NCBI RefSeq assembly: GCF_026151205.1
Contig: NC_087084.1
Span: 11,127,453 to 11,191,452, forward strand
Reading direction: 5' to 3'
Length of the DNA stretch: 64,000 nucleotides
Origin: Bolinopsis microptera
Lineage: Eukaryota; Ctenophora; Tentaculata; Lobata; Bolinopsidae
Both the position numbers and the translations under genes were made by a program. The notes beneath the pieces were generated by a model. It was not told the DNA's origin. It ran no database searches and saw only the letters and a program-made list of their open reading frames with translations. This document shows, piece by piece, positions 58,101 to 64,000 of the stretch. How positions within the stretch are numbered: the stretch's first letter is position 1; every line of letters starts with the position of its first letter.

Positions 58101-61100
58101 AAAACCAGAAACAGTTTTGGAAAAAAATTTTTTACCCCCCAATCCTAGGGGAAAGCGTAAGTGGAAAACATAAAAAAAAGAAAAGTCCCCCCCCCCCCCC
58201 CCCCAAAAACCCCCCCCCAAAACCCCCCCCCGAAACCCCAGCCCCTTTTTAAAATTTCCCCCCCGGCCCCTTTTATTCAAAAACATTTAAGGGGGGAAAA
58301 TTTGGGAAGAAAAGGGGGAGGAAGTTTTACGGGATATCTTTTCAGACTCCAAAAAAATATTCTCAGGGGAAAGGAAGTTCCCCCCCCCCTTTGTCAATGA
58401 AAAAAAAGACAAATTTTTTTACCAGGGGTTAAAATTTAGAAGAAGTTGGGGGTGGGGCCCGGGTTGACAAAGGGGTGGGGAAAAAAATAAAACAAAGGAA
58501 AAGAGGAAAGGGGGGGAAAAAAAGAGACCCCCTTTTCTTGGAAAACAATTTTTGGATCCAAAACCCCGGGAAATTTTTAAAATAAAAAAAAAAAAGCAAA
58601 CCCCCCTGCCCCTTCGGGGGCCCCTTTTTTAAACCAACTGGGGGTCCCCCCAGGGAATCAAAAGGGGAATCAAAAAAACCTGGAAAAAGAAAAAAGGGGA
58701 AAAAAACTCTACAAACCACTAGTATTTTAAACCATTTGCTCCTGAAAAAAAACCCCTTGCCCCCTTTGGGGCCCCGAAACCTCAGCATTTTTTTCTAGAG
58801 TCCCCCTGTAATGTTTTTTCCAAGGGGGAACCCACCTCAAGCCCCACCAAACCATAATTTTTGGCCCCTAGCTAAAAAAACCCTAACAAGGCCCCCCCCT
58901 CAAAACCTTTTCGAAACCCCCAGAAAACCCCCCCCTTTTTCCCGAAAAGTGGAAAAAAAGGCACGGTGGCCCCCAATGCTAGGCCCCATTTTTTTCTACC
59001 CCCAATGACAACCGAAAACACCTCCCCCCTACCAAGCCCCCTCTTTTTATTTTGCTACACTGGGAAAAGCCCCAAAAACTAAAAAGGGACCCGAGTGGGA
59101 AAAGACCCCCCCAGGAAACTAATTTGGTAGAAAAAATTTTTGGGGAAAAAAAAAACCATTTAAGGACAAAAAAATTTTAAAAAAAATGAAAATGATTTTT
59201 TAAACCTTTAGGGGGAACTTACAAGAGAAAAGGGGGAAAAAAAAATGGAGGGGTTTTTTTATTTTTAAAATTTTACTTTGAACAAAAAGAAACAAAATTT
59301 CCCCCCCCCCCCCGTAAGCGAAAAAAATCCCCCAGAAAAATTTGCTGAGCCCCCCTTTAGGTGCCCTTTTGGGGGTTTTTATAGAGTTTATTAAAAATAA
59401 ATAAAACGGCTTAAATGGCTCTTTTTTAGATTAATGGACATCTTATTTTTTTAAAAACAAAAAAAACTTCGATCTGGTTTTTTTTTTTAAACTTTCCAAA
59501 AAAACCCCCAAATGGGTTTTTTTCTTTTTACCTCCCCTTTTTAAAAGACTTCGGGGGACTTCCCATTTTCAATACCCCCCCCCCCTAAAAAATTTTTACT
59601 TTTTAGAATTTTTTTTGAATCCTGTTTATTTTTAATATCATTCCCGATCATCCCAACAATTTTTTCCCCTCAACGACAAAACTTTTTTCAAAGGCCTTTA
59701 AACCTATTTCATTTTACCCCCTGCATTAAAACCCGAAATTTTTTGGAAAAAATAAAGGCAAAAAAATGTTTCCCCCCCTGTCCATTTGGAGGGACCAAAA
59801 TTAGAAAAAAACAGTTTTTTCCCCTTGAAATTTTTTTTTGGAATAAAAATTTTGAATTTTTTTCCGAAAACAAGAAATTGGTTTTTCAACTCTACCCTTT
59901 TGGGCCTGGTTTTGATGCAAAGTTTTTTGCAACCACAAAAAATCAAAAAAAAACCTTTTTTTTTTTCCCAAAATTTTACATTCCCGGGGTGGTAAAAATA
60001 CTCATCATCCGACGCCCCGCCCCCCTTTTTTCAGATTTTAGCCCCCCTTAAAAAACCCCCGCTTTCCATGGTTCGCAAAATTGAATAAGTAAGGGAAAAC
60101 CATTTTTTTTTTTCCCCCGAAAAAAAGGGGAAAATAATTTTCCCCGTAGGCAACCCTTCCCCCTCCCTTAAAGAACCCCCCAAACCCCCCTGAAAAAAAA
60201 AACCCGGCACTTTTGGGCCCCCCTTGATTAATCGGGGGGCCCGGGTACCATGGGTTTTTCCCACTTCCCACAATTCCAATTTTTTCCCAAAATTCGCCCC
60301 CTTTCCCCAAAAAATCTATTTTTTTAAACTTTTTTTCGGCATCGGGGCGGCCTTTTTTTTTTCCCCGGATTTTTCCCCCCTTACAAAGTTTTTTTTTTTT
60401 TTTCCCCCCCCCGGGGGGAAAGTGGCCCTTTTCCCCCCTTTTTGGGGCAAAAATTTCTTGAAAAAAAATTTTTGGTTTTTTAAAACAGTCCTTTTTTTTT
60501 TTTTCCCCAAAAATCACAGGCTTATCCCCACCTTTTTTTCCCCATCGGGGGTACTTCAGTCCCTAATTGTTTACCAGAGAAAACTTGTTTGGGGAGGAGA
60601 AAATTTTTCTAAGGTTAAAAATTTTTTTCCCCCAAAATTTTTTCCCCTGCTTAAATTTCCTCATTCTTAAATTTGCAAATTTTTTTCCCACCAAAAAGGG
60701 GAGTCCGGTAGAAAAAAATTTGGGGTTTTAAGTGCTGTTTTTTTTTCCCCTTTAAATTTTAACACTTTTCCCCTTGCTGCGTTTTTTTTATCAACAAAAA
60801 TTGGTCCCCCCCCCAATTTTAAAAATTTTTTTAGAATTGCCCCCCCCCTTTAACTTGGGGGAAAAGTTCTCGGGGGGTTTTTTAAAAATCAGTTTTTTAA
60901 GCCCGGGCAAATCCCCTCCCTTTCCCTTCTTAAAGACCCGCCCCGAGAAAAATTTTTATCCTAATCGCCCCAATTTGCTTTGCAACCCCCCCCCGGTTTT
61001 TTTTCCCTTAACCCTTTTGGAACCCCCTAAAAATAGGGAAAAAGTTTTCCCCCCTTGAATGATTTTTTGGGCCTTTTTTTTTACGCATAGGGGGAAAAAC

Positions 61101-62900
61101 ATCAGAATTTAAAATTGGGTCCCTTCAAAAAATCATTTTGGAGTTTTAGTTTTTTTGATGAAACCAGCAGCCCCTTTTGAAGTTTTGGGGAAAAACAAAC
61201 GATACCCCCCCCCCTCAATTTAAAATGGGTTTCCGGGTACGGGGGGATTTACAGCTGGGGAAGCTCCCCGGAGTAATAAAACCTGATGATTGTTTCCCCC
61301 CCCCCCTCAAAAAGGGGTTTTTGGGGTACGGGTTTTAAAAGCTACAGGAAAAAAACCCCCTTCAAGCGAAATGAGCGAATCCCCCCCTAAATTTTCCCTT
61401 CCCGCTAAATTCCAAAAACGTAAACCCCCCCCAAAATTGGACTTTCCAAAAAACCCCTTCCCCCCGCACTTACCCAAACCCGCCCCCCCCAAATTTTTTT
61501 TTTTTTTCGTACAGGGGGGGGAAACCAAAAAATTCAGGGGGTGAAAAAAACTTTTTTGGGTCTTTAAAACCCCTCCCCCCCCCGTTTTTTTTTAAATTTA
61601 AAAAGAGCTGTTTTGCTTTTGCAGATGGGCATACTTTTAAACTTACGGGTTTCGAGTTCCCCCGCCGCCCCCAAAAAATTTAAAAAAAATTCGAAAATTT
61701 TTTAGACCACGCCCCCCCCCCCCAAATATAAAAACACCTTATATTTTTTTTCCTCAAAACATGCCGGGGCCCCCCCCCCTAATTTTTTTTCAGAGACGGT
61801 AAAAAAAATTTTTTTTATTATTGAAATCTGAAAAAAAAGAGGCCCAAACGGATTTAAAAAAAATGAACCGAATTTTTACCCAAGCAATTTTGGGGGGTAC
61901 TTTTTTTAAAAAAAAATACTGGGTGAATTGTGAACCCACCGGACAAAAACCCACCTTTAAAAATTGGGGCCCACCCTTAACAATTCCCCCAAAAATTTTT
62001 TTTAAGGGGTTAAATTTTTTAACGGGGAAAAACCTTTTATTCACGGGGGGGTTTAAGGGTAAACCAATAAAACCTTTAAAAAAAACCCGTAAAATGAAAA
62101 AAACTCTTTTTTATGTTTTTCATACCCTTGGCCCCCAAATTTTTGAAAAAGCTAACAGTTTTTTTAATTCCCTTTTTTCAAGGACAAAAACGAATTCAAA
62201 AAATGGCCAAAACAAAATTCCAATAACTTTTTAAGCTTGACCCCAAAACTATTCCCCAAACTATCAAAAAAATGTGAAAAAAGGGAAAAACCTCCATTTT
62301 GAAAAATAATTAACGCGAAAAAATTTTTTTTCGAAGTTGAACAAATTCCCCTGAACCCATGGTGGTTAAAGCCCCCCCCATACCAAAAAGGAAAAGTTTT
62401 TCAATTGGGGGCCCCCTCAGGGGGGGACTGACTTTTTTGGGGGAAAAAACTTTTTTTGCCAAAAACTGCCTTTTTGGGCCCCCCCACCCCGTTATTATAA
62501 AAAAATATTTAAAAATTTAAATAAATAAAACAATTAAATGTGAAAAATATGAACAAGGTGTTTTTTTTTTTTTTTGGGGGTTTTTTATCAAATCATTTTT
62601 ACAAAACAGAAAAAACTTTTTCAAAAGCGGGGGGTAACTACTAGTACAAAAAAGGGTCCAACACCTCACAAATTGAGTTTAATTTGGGGTAAATTATGGT
62701 TAAAATTTGAACCGATAAGGTTCCCCCCCCCAGAGCCCAATAAAATTCCCCCCTGATTTTTTAATTAAATGTTATTTAAAAAAAGTATAAAAAAATTATT
62801 CAAGTTACTTAAATTGTTTATTTTTAAATTCCCAAAAATCCCCCATCGAATCCTTAGAAATTTTAAACTTTTTTTTTAACGTGGGGAAAACTCCCCCCCT
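55101..62900. other. Extreme homopolymer sequence, almost certainly artefactual
   Basis: The text consists mainly of short runs of A, T, C and G (AAAA, TTTT, CCCC, GGGG) on both strands with little else. Open frames here translate to Phe/Lys/Pro/Gly strings. No biological feature can be supported. Confidence 0.85.
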
Positions 62901-63029
62901 TGTTTTTTTAGAATGTTTTAGTCCATTATTGAGTTAAAGAAAAAGCGGCCAAAGAAATTTCAAATAATGGGAAAAAAAGAGGGAAAAAAGGCCCTAAAGT
63001 ATCTAACTTTGAATCTAGTATATCTTCAG

Positions 63030-63153
63030 GTACAAACCAATGTTTAGAATGGACCTGGATGATTATGCCTCTTTGGGCCAAATCCTAGGCCCAGAACAAA
63101 TAAAGTTATTTGTCCAGAAATTTTTTCCACTAATGGACCCCAACGGTGTGTAA
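63030..63153 (+). CDS. Possible terminal coding exon inside poor sequence
   Basis: After an acceptor-like TATCTTCAG, a frame reads YKPMFRMDLDDYASLGQILG and then PEQIKLFVQKFFPLMD before TAA at 63151-63153. The composition is protein-like, unlike everything else in the surrounding 20 kb. It is not recognised and may be chance. Confidence 0.25.
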
Positions 63154-64000
63154 ATCAACCCCTGGGTCCTGAACCTCTGTAATGAAAAAATATCCCCTTC
63201 AGTCCAATTGGCCTTTTATTAGCAATATACTTCAAATAATTTCCGTCCCCAACAAAAATTTTCCGGGGGGGGCCTTTGTGCGCCCCCGGGTCCCCCACGT
63301 GCCCGCCGCCTGCCGCTGTCGCGTCGCGGCCCCGGTAGCACCCTCCGGAGCCGGCGTGCTTGGGCCGACACCCTCTCGCCCCCTACCCCCCTTCAAAAAA
63401 AACCCGGGGTGCACGCCCCCCTGGATAACAATTCTTACAAGAACCAAAACAAACCTCACAAACTTACGTTGGTGGATAAATCTTCCCACGGAAAAGCAAC
63501 GAAATCCGTTTTTTTGTTACATTGGTTTTTTTTTTGATGGGGGGTCCCCCGGGAGAAAATTTATAACTACGTTTCGGCTGGTTATTCCGGCCATTGGTAA
63601 AAAATCCTTTTTGTTAGCCTGAGGAGTGGAAAGGAGTTATTTAAGCCAATAGTCCCCCCCCCCCCCCCCCCTTCTAACAAGTTATCATACTGTGAACGTA
63701 TTTTTTTTAATTTAAGTTTTTCCATTTTAATGTTTGTTATTAAAATATTCAAGTATGCTGGTGTTGGCTAACCTGCATGGGTTCCGAGTCCGCTTGTTTT
63801 TTTATTATGGAAAAATATATTATTTAAAAACTTAAATCAATAAAATCATTTCCCCTACCACAAAATTGGGTCAGCCTTCGACATGTTTGAATAAACCCTG
63901 TAATTAAAAAAACCCATAAACTACTTAGTAAATTAATTAAATTTACTCCAACACCGAACCCACCAACAGCAAATAGCGGGCCCTATCCCCCCCTGGGAGG
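63154..64000. other. Low-quality tail with a short GC-rich patch
   Basis: At 63270-63410 there is a GC-rich stretch (GCCGCCTGCCGCTGTCGCG and similar) unlike the AT-rich surroundings. C-runs (63653-63671) recur, and no gene is supported. Confidence 0.5.

Noticed and set aside
43357-63622. Dozens of ORFs rich in Pro, Gly, Phe or Lys
   Set aside because: They follow homopolymer runs, contain no domains and shift with every run, so they are taken as sequence artefacts.

Overview
This is animal (metazoan) nuclear DNA, AT-rich, with small spliced exons and canonical GT-AG introns of roughly 100 to 700 bases. I cannot place it more finely. The evidence is a single-pass membrane protein with a TSP1 domain and calcium-binding EGF repeats, an SLC28-type nucleoside transporter, an adaptor with an IRS-type PTB domain, and several invertebrate-style transposons (Penelope-like, LINE, pogo-type, foldback). 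Nothing bacterial is present.

Layout. 1-330: tail of a LINE reverse transcriptase on the minus strand. 618-4454: exons of an unrecognised minus-strand gene. 5.3-8.8 kb: non-coding, with a cluster of CACGTG palindromes and a 498-base GA microsatellite. 8.8-9.3 kb: 17-base minisatellite. 9.4-10.5 kb: small minus-strand gene model with a nonautonomous transposon in its first intron. 10.9-11.75 kb: intronless, GC-richer minus-strand ORF pair that looks frameshifted. 12.3 kb: near-perfect hairpin.

14638-28621: a 15-exon plus-strand gene that I could assemble completely with consistent splice phases (594 residues: signal peptide, TSP1, EGF array, membrane helix, cytoplasmic tail). Its 6.8 kb first intron holds a Penelope-like element, a LINE ORF1, a decayed LINE RT tail and a pogo-type relic. 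Several of its splice sites lie inside tandem repeats: one 3' splice site exists in 36 copies and one 5' splice site in about six. This is the most unusual thing in the window.

29.4-33.7 kb: a giant foldback element with nearly identical arms inserted into a tandem array derived from the end of the SLC28 gene at 33665-34848 (minus), which is cut by a 100-base N gap. 37187-38633: a second, older foldback. 39882-42028: a complete 7-exon PTB adaptor gene (293 residues).

From about 43130 to the end the sequence changes character. It is full of inflated homopolymers with scrambled short ORFs and almost no recognisable biology. I read it as uncorrected or badly polished long-read assembly, and its ORFs should not be annotated as genes.
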